A stretch of 64,000 bases of DNA, from positions 1,302,001 to 1,366,000 of the forward strand of contig WHVD01000002.1 in assembly GCA_015178975.1 (NCBI GenBank), given 5' to 3'. Origin of the DNA: Hysterangium stoloniferum. Taxonomy: Eukaryota > Basidiomycota > Agaricomycetes > Hysterangiales > Hysterangiaceae. Below, one piece after another: positions 22,584-34,917 of this stretch; the stretch's first letter is position 1; each line of letters opens with the position of its first letter. A program made the translations under genes and the position numbers. The notes under the pieces were generated by a model. The model searched no databases, had not been told where the DNA came from, and saw only the letters and a list, made by a program, of their open reading frames with translations.

Positions 22584-25330
22584 TTATTCCTTCGAACTTT
22601 CATCTTCTACAGCATCGGCGGCGCCATTTTTCTCATCCGTGGCATGTCTAACATGCAGACGGCCGGAAGGTTTCCAATAAACTGAACGCCACGGTGCAAT
22701 ACGAGCACGGTACATTTCATCGACCTGTTAAGTGAATACCACGTTAGGCGACAAGTGTTGGGAAGGTTCAAGAAACACGCCTCCTCCAATGTCAATCCCT
22801 TAGTTTCTGGCACGAAAAGGTATACGTAGACATATCCAAAAGTGAGCATCCCAAAAAAGATCAATAATATGAGGGGGCCGATGCTAAATTGAATGGTTAA
22901 CGGATGCCGTGTGTGGGAAAGGTAAATAAATTACTCGTTCGCAATTCTGGGAGCGAAGAAGGACAGAAGGAAGTTCCAGATCCAATCTAAAAATCGCAGT
23001 AAGAACACAGATAAGTTCAACTGGTCTGAATATACGTACTGGTAGCGCTGCCTAACGCAATCGACTATAAAGGAAACATCATCGGCCAACATCGAAAGAC
23101 ATTACTAAGAAACAACCTACCTTAGCCCTCACTCTTAGTGGGAAGCTCTCTCCCAAATACACCCACGGGGTGGGACCCCAAAACATGGAGAACGAAAACA
23201 CATGTAATACCGCAAAAGCGATGAGGGTATCACCACCTTGCTTATTCCGCCTGGTAAGAAGATCGAGAGCCGTCCCGGCAGGTGCAAGCGTGAAATGTCC
23301 GACAAGACCGGCCTAAAATGGTAAAGCGTTAACACGCTTGCAGAAAGTACTGTAGTAGGCAATGGGCGTACGATGAGTGAACAGAGCTAGTCCAAAAAGC
23401 GATGCGGATGAATAATGTTAGTCAAGTGAGAAGGCATTCCGAAGAAACATACCCCTTCTAAAACTGATCCGATGAGGAGGGATTGACGCCTGCCAACTGT
23501 TTCAATGAGATAGAGAGCCTGTCGCAGAGAATGTGTGGGTTAAGGTTTGGGTAGCCAGGATGTCTGGTTTGATGACTTACGGGAACGGTGCCTATGAGGG
23601 AGACGCCGCCCAGGATGGTTTGAATGACATATGGGGACAAACTATAATAATCGTTAAAAGATGATTATTCTGAAAGGTTAAAAACAGGCTTACGTTGTTC
23701 CGGCGCTCTTGAAGAATGTATCTCCATAGTAATCTGAGATCCTTATTAAAAGTGTTAAAAAGAGAATAAGGATAATTCTCACAGTAGAAATTTTGTCCGT
23801 TAAGTTGCTGGATAAACTGCAACCTAATCAAAAGAACCTACGTAAGCCATAAAGCCACAAAAGATTGTCTGGTAAAAGAGAAAATAAATATTCACATCAT
23901 TCCATTCCCAGTGCGCTTCCAAAGCTGGTTCCTAGTTGAGAAACATTCAATCCATGTCGCTTTACCGCCCTCATTCTCCTCGCGAATTCCAAGCTGCAAT
24001 TCCTCTACGATTTCTTGTATGAGAGGGTCGTCTTCAGGTACGCCGTTAAGTTCGGAAAGGGCAGCACGGGCTTCAGTTTCACGACCGAGGTAGAGGAGGT
24101 GACGTCTTCATACCCCAATGGCTTACAAACGTTGAAACATTTCAGAAAGAGTGTATATAACGTACGGTGACTCCGGGAGGAACATGATACCTCCGATGAG
24201 GATGAGACCCCAGACGAGTTGGAGACCAATCTGGTACACGAGATCACATGTCTGACGATTTGGAGGAATATATTTGATTGATTTGTACTCACTGGAACTT
24301 TCCATGATGCTGTGTTTTTAATGTTGTGGGTCGCCAAGTCGAAGATGTAGCTCAGGAAAATACTGGGCGGGGTGTCAATTCTTATGGCAAGAACACTTGG
24401 TTAGGTGGGCCTACCCAGTGATGATCTGTAACTGGTACAATACTAGGAGAGCCCCGCGGATCTTTTTGGGTGCAGCTTCTCCGTTGTATAGGGGTACGAT
24501 TGCTAAAATGCATCAATCGGCACATTCAGCTCCAAACCGCTGCGGAAAGGAGAACATTGTCAAAATCATACCTGATAATGCCCCGACGCCCAAACCAGCT
24601 ACAAACCGGCTTCAAGCCAGCCGAGGCCAGATTTCAAAAATCATTTTGCGAAAAATTCAAAAATAAAACGGTTTATCACGCACCCAAAAGTGATCTGTGC
24701 CACTGAATTCACTGTCCCTGTTTGAATCGCGACCCCGATCGTGAAGATTATCGTCCAGATTAGGATTGACTTCTTGCGACCGAAGCGGTCGGTTGTGAGA
24801 GCTTGTGCGAGGGCACCGCTGTAGAATATTCGTACATAAGCATTAACGTGTATAATATTAGAAGATAATCGGAAACCCCACGCACACGAACGTTCTGAAT
24901 TATATATGATCCGGGATGGCGCGATTAGCTGACGCGAATAAATTCAGAAAAATATTGGTCAACGTAAACGTACCCGGCGGAGAGAAGGGATGTTATAATA
25001 GACTGGCGACTAGCGGACAAGGTACGTGTTCCATCAGCATTTTTAATGTCGCCAAATCGATTATTGAAGTCCTCCATAATGAGACATCCCTTTCAATAAC
25101 AAAGAGACAACGTTACGGCATGGTTCAAAAAGTCATGATCATGCAGCGGATTCCGAGTCGACTTACTGAAATGACACCGATATCGTACTACGTGTAGGCG
25201 CCACGGTCCTCGGTGAGTACAAGACTGGCGATACACAGTAAGAAAAATAGACACATACCCCAAAAAGGAACCCTCCGAACGCCACAAAAAAGCAGAAAAT
25301 AACCGCTTTCTTGTTACTCAGGGTAGCCAT
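22584..25330 (-). CDS. MFS sugar transporter, intact, 516 aa, 19 exons
   Basis: Exons traced by eye (minus): 25330-25259, 25187-25167, 25089-24974, 24818-24684, 24609-24572, 24502-24415, 24362-24293, 24230-24166, 24105-23896, 23823-23783, 23733-23694, 23641-23581, 23518-23453, 23386-23372, 23312-23121, 23064-23040, 22986-22935, 22883-22781, 22724-22584. They sum to 1551 nt with no stop. The product has the sugar-porter signatures FGYDIGVIS (residues 23-31), DRFGRKK (about 79-85), PESPRHLLYLGRETEA (about 199-214), QQLNGQNFYYYYG (about 275-287), WGPTPWVYLGESFP and PETKGLTLEE (about 461-470). It is a twelve-helix plasma-membrane proton symporter of the hexose type; the exact sugar cannot be told. 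Exon 14 is only 15 nt. The last intron begins GCGTGT, a GC-AG intron. Confidence 0.95.
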
Positions 25331-26929
25331 AGTAGTAGGTTCAAAAACAGGCTACTTCGTTTGAACTTTAGGATCGTCTTGGGTAGCTCAAGGGAAGTTT
25401 CGAAGCCTGACGGAAATCGATAAGTTCCATATATTTAAAGCTTTCATTAGTGGTGGTAATTGGGGTGCGCCCGAGCGCGGACTATGATATCTATTATTGG
25501 TTGGAAAAAAGAACACCACTATCAAGTGACTTCTCGAGATGTGGGAGGCTTGACTATTTTCGTTACGGGCCGTTCTTGCGGTCCGCAGCCTAAAGAAGCG
25601 AAGCAACCGATCAATTTGCAGAGAAGGTATTTTTGAGGTATTTGAATTACCTTTTGGGTATAAATATGGTGCGAGAAGGCATAGGTTGTTTGAAAACATG
25701 AAAAATTGAACGAATGTATATCTAATCAGCACACCATACACCCAAGTCGCCCCCTACGTTGATGAGAAAGAATATCATAAAATGGTAAGCAGCTCTGGGA
25801 CGCACCGAACCGCATAATATCTTATCCCGGACTTAGTAAATTATTGGCGTGACTTGAATAATATTAGGGATGACGTCAGAGATATTAGACGCCGGTAGCT
25901 CTATGTGATTGGCCAAGATCACGGACACCGCTGAACACTTACTTATCCTTTGTTTCCTTCATATCATGGCTTGGACCAACGAAAAGTATTAATCAAGAAA
26001 AACTAACTCGTAAGTGCTTGGCTCCCAATTTTTTGGTGTGCTGTTGGATGACGACGATGACCAATAGTCACGACCACAGCTACTCATATCTCACTTGTAC
26101 AACAACTTCACCACCACCCCACTCCCTGTCCCACCCGACACCCGACAATCGCCGTGTACCCAATATTCAATAAATCCAACATACCATACACGTATATCCC
26201 TCCGGCGCATTATAGTCACCGCCTGAACAGGCTAAGGCTATATCGGCTCCCACGTCATCCTTACCCCCTCCTCACCCGTCAGTTTAAAGTCATCTCAATC
26301 GACAACCACTAAAATTTCCTCTCACTGGCCCTCTCCCCTGTCGAAAAGGAAAAGATTGCATTGGACACGCTGCCTCCGGCACCAACCAGGAACGAGGGTG
26401 GCCTGTGTGGTGTCGTACATATCAGAATGTGTACCCAGTGTGCTTTAAGGTGAAGGTTATTGGGAGGAGGTGAGGTATTTTATTTTTCTTGTTTATTTAT
26501 GATTTTGTAATTTTACGCTTTTTTGTTTCTCGTTCGCTTTCCCCTCCCCCAACTTTTGATAAATTCATTTCGATTAACCTCCCGACTCGTCTATTTGACT
26601 TCTCATCTTCCTATTCTATTACCCCACCTTATCACCACCCTCTCCACAACAACTACCCCATTCTGCCCACAGATTAGGCGATGTTCCCGACCTCACCGTA
26701 GGCCCTCACACGCCGAGTGAGAACTCGGCTTCAGCGCCACTCAGACCTATAAGTCATGTGTCGTGACCTATGGAATTGGCAAATAATCCAGACAGATATG
26801 ATACCAAGAGAGGAGTGATTCTTTTGCATTAGGAGAACGATTTTCAGAGACTGCCGTAATAATAATAATCGAGGGCAGCCGACACCCTGTGCTACAGCGA
26901 CGAGGTGCACTAGCTAGAATTTGGCATAC
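25331..26929. other. Upstream region of the sugar transporter, no gene seen
   Basis: About 1.6 kb with CpG intact, so ordinary host intergenic DNA. It includes a palindromic CRE-like TGACGTCA at about 25870. Open frames near 26489-26720 have no recognised domain. Confidence 0.5.
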
Positions 26930-27135
26930 TCCCGGACTCCATTAATAATCCGGTCCCTACTCTGCTTTCCAAACGAAGGATCCGACCTTTTGGTATATAT
27001 ATTGGGCATCAAGAGAGCGACGAAACAGTAAATATTGCTCACGTAGCCTCTCGGACCAAGAATGGTAGTTTAGTACAAATATCTGAAACCTTTTTTCCGG
27101 ACTAAAGTTTCTCCAAATGTTATTCCCTCCATTGG
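26930..27135 (-). pseudogene. Two exon scraps of the Dal5-like permease
   Basis: 27135-27070 matches the last exon of the permeases (GNNIWRNFSPEKRFQIF against the same bases in frame +1; stop TTA at 27070-27072 on the plus strand). About 26990-26930 matches the exon that encodes GSFVWKAEWGPTYHKS, here GSFVWKAE followed by a stop. The order is wrong for one gene, so these come from at least one rearranged extra copy. Confidence 0.75.
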
Positions 27136-27447
27136 AGGAATCGATATCATTCAGTAATGAGATAGTGATCCGTATATTCTCCAGAGCAATACTGAAGCTT
27201 TTCAAATTTTCTGTATCCTTAAATTTTATGCAAAATCGAGGCCAGTATTTGAGAATTAAAACGGTTTGTTATGCTTTGTCACAAGGTGACGTCCCATGCA
27301 TAAGCAGTGATATCGTGAGTCAGGGTTCTTGCCAGCTGTATTTACACATATCCAAACGTATGTATTCTTGCTAGGTTTATTCCAGATACTTCCCCCCATT
27401 TCCTAGAGGTTTTCTAGGCGCGCTGTCTCGCTTTCCAGATGGATGAC
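27136..27447. repeat. 3' flank duplicated at 34680-34917
   Basis: Shares with 34688-34830 the phrases GAGCAATACTGAAG and AAATTTTATGCAAAATCGAGGCCAGTA-type sequence. It shows that the tandem duplication unit includes DNA downstream of the gene. Confidence 0.7.
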
Positions 27448-30202
27448 TCAGTACAAATATCTGAAGCCTTTCTTCCGGACTAAAGCTTCTTCAAATGTTA
27501 TTCCCTCCACTGGAATAATTGAGATCAGTGAGTAATATAATTATCTCATAATTGACAGGCAACTCACATCTGGCGAACTCTTTTACCCGTTCCCGGTTTG
27601 GCCCCTCCAAGAGGAGTAACTCCTGGGCATCGAGGGCACGATTTTCACGGATCAATATCTGCCGCACCACTAAAAGAATCATTAATCGAGGATAATATTA
27701 GCGATATCGAGGAACAGACTGACGAAATGCTACAGCTATAAAGAGTACAGACGAGCCGAGCCCGATTAGCATACTCTTGTGATAAGTCGGCCCCCATTCT
27801 GCTTTCCACACGAAGGATCCAAAGCTGTAAGTATGTACGGTCAGAATCAAGCGAATGGCGAGAAATAATTACTCACAAAAGTCCGAGAGTACCAACTAGG
27901 AGAACATTAGTAAGTGTATTTGAAAAAGATATTCTAACTGACATCCGTTTGTAAGACCAATGGCTGCCGCACGTTTCGTAGGAGGTCTCGGAACAGACTG
28001 AGTCAGGAAATTAAAAGGAAGAACATGTAAGGAGGGTGAATCATAACTCACATTAACGACCCAGACAACCCAGAGCGGATATCCTGGATTGTAATGATGG
28101 AATTTAATGGAAAACTGTCATTTTTTCTGTGTCATACCTGTGGCGGACACGCCTAACAAGAATAATGAGAAAAATCGTCCTCCAAAAGAGTTAGTTACCA
28201 TGGGGATGATATACCCCACGATTCCTATGCACAACCAGAATGTAATGTGCATAAATCGCTCGCCAGTTCTGTCTACAATCAGGAAGAGCTTTGGCCTCTA
28301 TCATTTGCTTATGAATCACACAGGAAGCTTACCGGCACTCAAAGCATTCAGCATACACGTAACTGCTGCGAGTAACCATGGGGTTCTAGAAACCATACGT
28401 CATATACAAATCAACACACGGAGAAGCCCAAAACATACGCTGCGAGAAGTAAAGTGATCGTAGTTGAGAATCCTAGAGTGGCCGTCAATCTGGCGGACAT
28501 CGATGTAAATATATTAATCGTGTTAGAAGGAAAGATTAATCTTACGAGGGAAAGAAAACGGTGAAACTTAGGGCAAGATATCCCAAACATGACATGAGCA
28601 TAAATAACAGAACTTTGATGTCCAATAGTGCCATCTTGAGGCCAGCCCATGCACTGTAGATGAACAGATTAGTCAAAACACTCTTCTGCCATAGACTGCT
28701 GTGATATATAAACGCACGACTCTTCCGATGTGTCATTGTCTGCCTCTCCTGTATCTTCTCCTAATCTCATCTGAGCCAGACGTGTCTCGGAGGCAGACAG
28801 CCAGCGTGTGTTATGAGGCTGTAAAGTCGTCAGTAACAACAGTGTTGGCTATATCGGCCATATAATCATACGTAGTCAGGAAGGACAATCCTACAACATG
28901 AATGAGTAAAAAATAACGATGTCTCGGCTGAGGCTTACATGGCCATCAAGCCGGCGACGACAGTTATGCATCCCTAGTACATTGACATTAGCTTTCCAAA
29001 ATTCCACGAACAGGATAGACACCTCTACGATGAACAGCCTGTTGATATATATATTAGGCTCGATTTCTAATACGCGATCAAATCTCACCATCGCCACGCC
29101 GCAAGGCCCTTTACGCCTTCCATATGTCTGAGAATACCCGCAGCCATCAACTTGTACCTCGTTGGATTTCTGTCATACTAAAATGTTAATAAAAGCGGCA
29201 CTCACGGCCCCAAATGCATTGGAAATCATGACACCGCAAACAAGTATCGAAGACCGGAAGGCCAGTTCCTGCCAGTGGAGAAGTGTATGTAAAGAACAAC
29301 CCACCCAAAGAATAATCGGTCTACCTTTCGTGTGTACCACCTACTGAGAAGATAGGTTGCACCCGGATAGAAGGCAGCTTCTGGCACGCCGAGAAGCACA
29401 CGACAGATCATGATCCCCGTGTAATTTTTGGTGACCTATTATGCGAACGTTGAGACCACAAGGATATACGTTTTAAGAGGAAAATGATGTGTACACCAGT
29501 TAGGGCAGATATAGCGCCCCAAAGGACGACGCAGACACCTGTAATTAACAACGTTTAGTGCTGTGACATGCCAGCCAGTAGTTGGCTTAGTATCGAACGA
29601 GAATACCAAGGAAAATAGACGGTCTATTTGGTTCAACGTTAGCTGTCATATTTGTCTGTGTAAAGTATGTGTGACCTTCCTAGGTAATTTGTTCAAAACC
29701 TATCACAAGGGGTTAAAAAAAACAAAGAAGATAATTAGATGATATTCCAAGTACATACCATATTGCACAGAATTTGCATAGGGCCTAAACTGCCGTATAG
29801 GATGGCTAGCGCAGTATCATACTGTAGGGCTTTGGGTGGCTATGTAAGACAATAATTTGGCAGGAATGAGAGAGAGTAGGCCACTCCGCGACCCACGAGA
29901 AAGACCCAGATCCTTTTCGAATCCCTGCAGCCTAGCGGTTGATATGGAAGCAAGGTCTGTACGGGGAGTTAATCGTAGTAAAGGCCCTTGAATGGTTCCA
30001 CGGTCCACTTACCCAGGTAATTCAATATGTAGATCAGGATAAACATTGGTAAAAACCTCAAATCTAACTTTCTTTTCAAACCCTTTTCTGTCTGGATTCG
30101 CAGTTGGGAATCCAGGACATTATCGGTATTGACTTCTTGTATGTCGATAGATCCATTTGTATCGTTCTTGCCATCTGACTTATTCTCTAAGGACGAAGAC
30201 AT
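27448..30202 (-). pseudogene. Dal5/Tna1-like MFS permease, copy 1, splice donor lost
   Basis: Same exon plan as the intact copy at 34918-37672, from MSSSLENKSDG at 30202 to the stop at 27448-27450. All conserved blocks are present: NYL(D)LASISTARLQGFEKDLGLS, VCRVLLGVPEAAFYPGATYLLSRWYTRK-type, ELAFRSSILVCGVMISNAFGA, AWAGLKMALLDIKV, QILIREN and the C-terminal GITFEEALVRKKGFRY. In the short exon VLNKLPR the donor reads AGGAAGGTC where the other copy has AGGTAAGTT, so a base of the GT donor is missing. The nearest GT would shift the frame. Family: anion:cation symporters for allantoate, nicotinate or similar carboxylates at the plasma membrane. It is either a recent pseudogene or uses an unusual donor. 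Confidence 0.75.
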
Positions 30203-31900
30203 AAAGGACGGCTAGTGTGAGCTTTCTCAGAATCAATGGTGGGAGGGGGGCTATAGTGGTGCTTACCATTCACTAAACTAGCTCTTATATACGCTATGCT
30301 GACGTCTAAGACCGAGACCGTGGTTACATTCACCTGTCTTCAAAGGAATCTCTCGGGGGAACCGCGGTTCATTAGGTATTTGATCATCTGCCTGCTGCCT
30401 CGGCGAGGTATTTTCCACTTCAAGAGGATCATTTTTGAAGGCCGGATATAAATGTCTATGGGTGGAAGCCTCGAAAGAACATCCCGGTAAAAAGAGTTTG
30501 CTGATGAGTTGATGGAGGGAATGTGAGGCGTTTCTGTCCGTACAAATTTAAAACACCCGCAGATGTGGCAAGTTGTTATCATTTATCATTTAAAGCGAAG
30601 ATGAGGGTTTGACAGTACGCCATCTGATGAGTCCCCGCTATTAATCATCGGCACTTATATTAATGCTCAATGTGACAAAAAAGCATAAAGAAGGCGTTGC
30701 ACATCACAGGTAGTGCATTAAGTAGAGCCGAACTTAGTGTTGGGTTCCGATTCCGGGATGCTTCTGAAAACTTAAAATTTCCCAGAATTCCGAAGAAAAT
30801 CCGGTGTCAAAGAACATTTCTCAGCCGAACTCCGATCTTCCTCGCAGCGCTGGGTGGTACCCTGTACGAGATGTACATAGCAGGGAATTCCCCAGAGATC
30901 CCAAATAAGTCAATAGATGGCGTTGCCCCCCCTCGACTCTGGCTTGTAGCCAACGCGGAAGCCACAGCAAATCCATTACCCGATCCATCAGTTAACTTCT
31001 ATATGTGTAATCAACAATACGCTTAGTCGACATGGATGAGTGAATTGACTGAGGTATGAGCCCCAGTAAGAAGTCGCTGTTGCCAAATCGAACTATATAT
31101 GGACTTTCTGTCGCGTTCGTCGTTCTGGTCCGGGCAGCTCGGGGTTATATGAAAATTCAAACCACCTAAATATATATAAAATCATATCGATCTATTGCGT
31201 ATTGGTATAGGGAGACACATTTATCATCACATAACCGTTCCTATCGATTGGCATACAACCTCATCCAGCCTCTCCGCATGCCGACCATATAACCACATCC
31301 AACCAGACTCACACCTATATGGTAATTGCAACCGTCTGTCAAAACACACCGCCTCAAGTCAAAGCCATACCGGTCTCGGGAGCATGAAGACATTGAGATG
31401 ATAAAGAGAAGCAGAAAGTGGCATGAGGAATCGCACCGGACCAGTCTAACGACACAACGCAAAGGCCACACGAGCACGTGTGAAAAGAGCACCCATTGAT
31501 CAAACTGTATATATCATGATGCAGGCAGGATAAAAAGTGACCGAAGTGACACTACCGCCAAAAGTAGAAGATAGGTGGGAAACTTGAAGAGGTGAGTGTG
31601 GGATAAAGCGGGAGACAAGGTGAGAGATACAGCTGACAAGTGCATTCGCTGTATGAGATGTGAGAACGTAGCTTGGGCTTCATAAATACTGAGGGTGCAG
31701 TACACAATAGCAGATAGCGAGTGAATAAAGGGTGAGACGTGAGAGTGGTGACAAGCTGAGGCAGGAGACGTTAGAGCAACAGAGAAGTCAAAAGGGGATG
31801 CTGAAGGATGCCAAGGATGCATTGATCTAAGTCTGGCAAAGTTTTCATGAACGATCTTGTCCTTTGCAATATGAACAACATGAAAACACACTGAATGTTA
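30203..31900. other. 5' flank of permease copy 1, no gene seen
   Basis: 30203-30720 is similar to 37673-38240 (GATGAGTTGATGGAGGGAAT and the following 80 bp), so the promoter region was duplicated with the gene. Nothing supported in 30720-31900. Confidence 0.5.
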
Positions 31901-32279
31901 ATCCTTCCTAGTATTGCTTGTGCCTTGATTGCTCATCTCCCTCATTGACTTGCTGAGCACCGTCCATTTCTATTTATAATGGCGGAGGTGCATCACAATA
32001 AAGTGGAAGAGGAAACAGGAAATAAAGGGGACGTTACTTTAATTTATTCCTTCCCAAGTGCATTCCAGACACATTCAAAGGTGGCTGGCATAACCGGATC
32101 ATGTGTCTTGAGGTACTCGATGTAAAATAGATTTCTGGACAATGCGTTAGTCACAGCCCAGAAAATATTTCTTTGATCCATTTGTCCTCCTACTTCCATG
32201 ATCAGCCTCCTGATCAGCCATCTTGTTTCTAGTAATACACATAACTCTCATCTGGTATGCTATGGTTCTTCAGTTTGAT

Positions 32280-32580
32280 TATCAACTTATGTTCCCCTAC
32301 TCTTTTACTTAATCCTCTTCAAGACATCATTGGCCAGCCAAGACTCTTATCACTACAACTCTGAGCATCCCACCCTCCTTTCTGATCAAGCTAAGGGTGG
32401 ACTTTTAGTCTGTTACATATTATTTTCTTGTTTCAAAATACCAGAGCACCCAAACTGTTTGTGCAGGGGTGCAACACATAATTTGAAGCCAAGCTCCACT
32501 TGTCCTGTAGAACCAGATCTCCCAGTAAACTATGTTTATAATCCTACAGACACCCAGAGCCCATCCTCCTTGTCCCTAGA
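32280..32580 (+). repeat. LTR remnant, family 3, with hairpin motif
   Basis: Aligns with 41330-41700: CATCATTGGCCAGCCAAGACTCTTA-type start, ATACCAGAGCACCC, the motif at 32465-32496 (minus sense), CAAGCTCCACTTGT. It lies upstream of a gag remnant in the same orientation, so it may be that element's 5' LTR. Confidence 0.65.
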
Positions 32581-32879
32581 AATTCCCCCTTGCTTAGACT
32601 TTAACCATATATTCAAACTCCAGCTCACAAACTGTTATTCCTCAGCAATAGCTTACTGGCATCCAACTGAAAGACAAGAGGCTGTCAGAAGACTTAATCT
32701 TTATACAACTGAGTAACATTTATGGGATCCCCATTGATGACACTTCCCAAGCACATTACAACTGAACTCTAGTGAGTCCACCTTGGCCCCTCCTGGTTCC
32801 CCCCAATCCTGGTGGTAGTGTTTTTCAAAAGATCCCACCTTCTCCTTTATTATATCCTTCATAATGGTCATATCACAGT

Positions 32880-33740
32880 AACCATCCAAGCAGCAGTCCA
32901 CCCAGTTCTCATGGTAGTGGTCCCCCCAGTTCTCATGGTAGTGGTCCCCCCAGTTCTCATGGTAGTGGTCCCCCCAGTTCTCATCACAGTGTTGGTGGTA
33001 GGCCTCCAAGCTCCCATCATAGTTCACACTTCAGTTTCCATCATAGTTCGCATCCTAGCTCTCACCATGACAGTCATGGTGGTGGTGGACCTCTGAGTTT
33101 CCATCACAGGTCTCATCACAGTTCTCACCACTCTGGCAATAGCTCAGTAGCCACATCTCATGGTTCTGCATCAATCCCAACCCGGCCTCAAGACAGCACT
33201 TTAAAAGCTCACCACTTTCCTCAAAAACAAAAAGGGGAGCTCTGCCTGGTGTGCCAAGAGGAACCTGACATTTTTCATGGAACTGACACTTCAAAGTTTC
33301 AGCCTTGCCTTATGCAATGTAATCTCAACTTCAATGACTGGCCTGATGAATTCTCAACAGACAGAAGCAAATTCATATTCACTTTGTCATTTCTCTAGGG
33401 CACCACCATGAATTGGTTTGAACCTGCACTCAACAACATTGATGATTATCAACCTGGTTTGCTCAACAACTACTCATCCTTCATTACAGAGCTCAGACTT
33501 AACTCTGGCCCACACAATGCTGTCAGTGATGCCCAAGCTACAAGATGAAGGACAGCCAGTGGATCACTGAATATATCATGCAATTTAACTCCCTCTCCAC
33601 CCTTGTTGATTGGGGTGATTCTCCCTTCATCATCATTTCTACTCCAGTCTCCCATATTGTCTTAAGGATGATATCTGTCAAGGTGATGGCAAGTTGACCA
33701 CCCTCATTGATATGCACATCAAGGCTCAGCCATGAGAGGG
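32880..33740 (+). pseudogene. Gypsy gag remnant
   Basis: An N-terminal low-complexity region with 24-bp tandem repeats at about 32905-32995 (SSHGSGPP units) leads in frame to PDIFHGTDTSKFQPCLMQ, FSTDRSKFIFTLSFL, TTMNWFEPALNN and NNYSSFITELRLNSGP. This is the fungal Gypsy capsid (Retrotrans_gag) pattern. A TAG near 33398 and frame loss after 33540 kill it. Nothing of pol remains; 33741-34149 holds nothing I recognise. Confidence 0.85.
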
Positions 33741-34149
33741 TTTTTTATATAAAAGTGTGACAAATGATCAGAAGGCCAATAAAGGAAGTGAGAAGTCATG
33801 ATAGGTTAAAGGAAGTGGGCAAAGGGAGTGATAAGACACAAGTATTCTAAAGACTGTGAGGTGGCAAATAAAGCATACATGTTGAAATGGGTAATGGGAG
33901 AGCATTGGAACAGAGATGGGATAGGATGGTCAAAAGGCAATCTACAGAGGGACAGGTGTCAGCGCACTGCAGGCAGTGACACCATGGTCAAGCATACTGA
34001 TAGCAGGGTGCCAGAGGATTTTGAGGGTAAAATCAAGTTGTGGGGCACTGGATGTTACTTACGAAATTGAAGTTTCTGCATCAATTTTCCAAAACAAAAT
34101 GACCTTCATTTTGAAGCAAATTTTGAATTTTGAATTTTGCTTTTTTTTT

Positions 34150-34166
34150 GCTAACCCTAACCCTAA
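34150..34166 (+). repeat. Short interstitial telomere-like run
   Basis: CTAACCCTAACCCTAA, two and a half TTAGGG units, after a T-run. Length is too small to prove a telomeric origin. Confidence 0.5.
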
Positions 34167-34217
34167 TTGAACTACCACATCATGGTTAAGTCAATGTGAA
34201 TCACAGGTCAACCTGAG

Positions 34218-34489
34218 TATTAAAAATAGTATGAGTTGACTCTATTGCAATACACAATATACAAGGGTTTAATAAGCTTGTAATAAAAGTACTTTGTGTC
34301 TCAATATCTTGTGTCAGTTAGTGTAGCACCTCCTGACAATATAGGTTGGATGCTCTGGGAGGTGTATAGTGGTTCTGACACACATTAACCTCCAAATGCA
34401 TGGTCCACAATTAGCATCTTCATATGAAAAGTTGCAATAATTGGTGGACTCCCCCTATAAAAAGGTGTGTTTCATCATCAAATTTAACA
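34218..34489 (-). repeat. Solo LTR, Copia-like family 4, TSD CTGAG
   Basis: 272 bp between CTGAG at 34213-34217 and 34490-34494. On the minus strand it starts TGTTAAATTTGATGATGAAA and ends TTTTTAATA. Copies at 47245-47513 and 57887-58155 share both ends. Confidence 0.88.
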
Positions 34490-34917
34490 CTGAGTGAGGT
34501 AGTGGCCATGAATCTGGCTATGTAATTCCACTCTGCCTCTCCACTCTCCACCTTCTGTTTGGCTGCACAAGTAGTCTTTCTTTTTTCCCTCTGCTCATAG
34601 GTTATATTAGCCGCGACATACCCTTATTACAAATCTTAAAATGAGTCAGAAATCTGGGAAGTGAGAAAGTGGTCTGTATATTATCATGAGCAATACTGAA
34701 GTTCGTAAAATTTGCTGTATCTTCGAATTTTATACAAAATTGAGGCCAATACTTAATAATGAAAAAGGGTTGCAAAGTTAGTCACGAAGTAATGAAGTAA
34801 TGTCCCCCGCCATATTTAAGTAATGATATAGTTGCTCGTTATGTATTCTAGCTACGCACTATACTATCCCCACTTGCTAGAGATCATGGCGTGCTGTCCA
34901 TTTTCCGGCTGGATGGA

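Noticed and set aside
32701..33027. Minus-strand 108-codon frame with HYHENWGD repeats
   Set aside because: Shadow of the 24-bp repeat in the gag leader on the plus strand.
34150..34166. Telomere or subtelomere border
   Set aside because: Only two and a half TTAGGG units; too short, and host genes with tandem duplicates lie on both sides.
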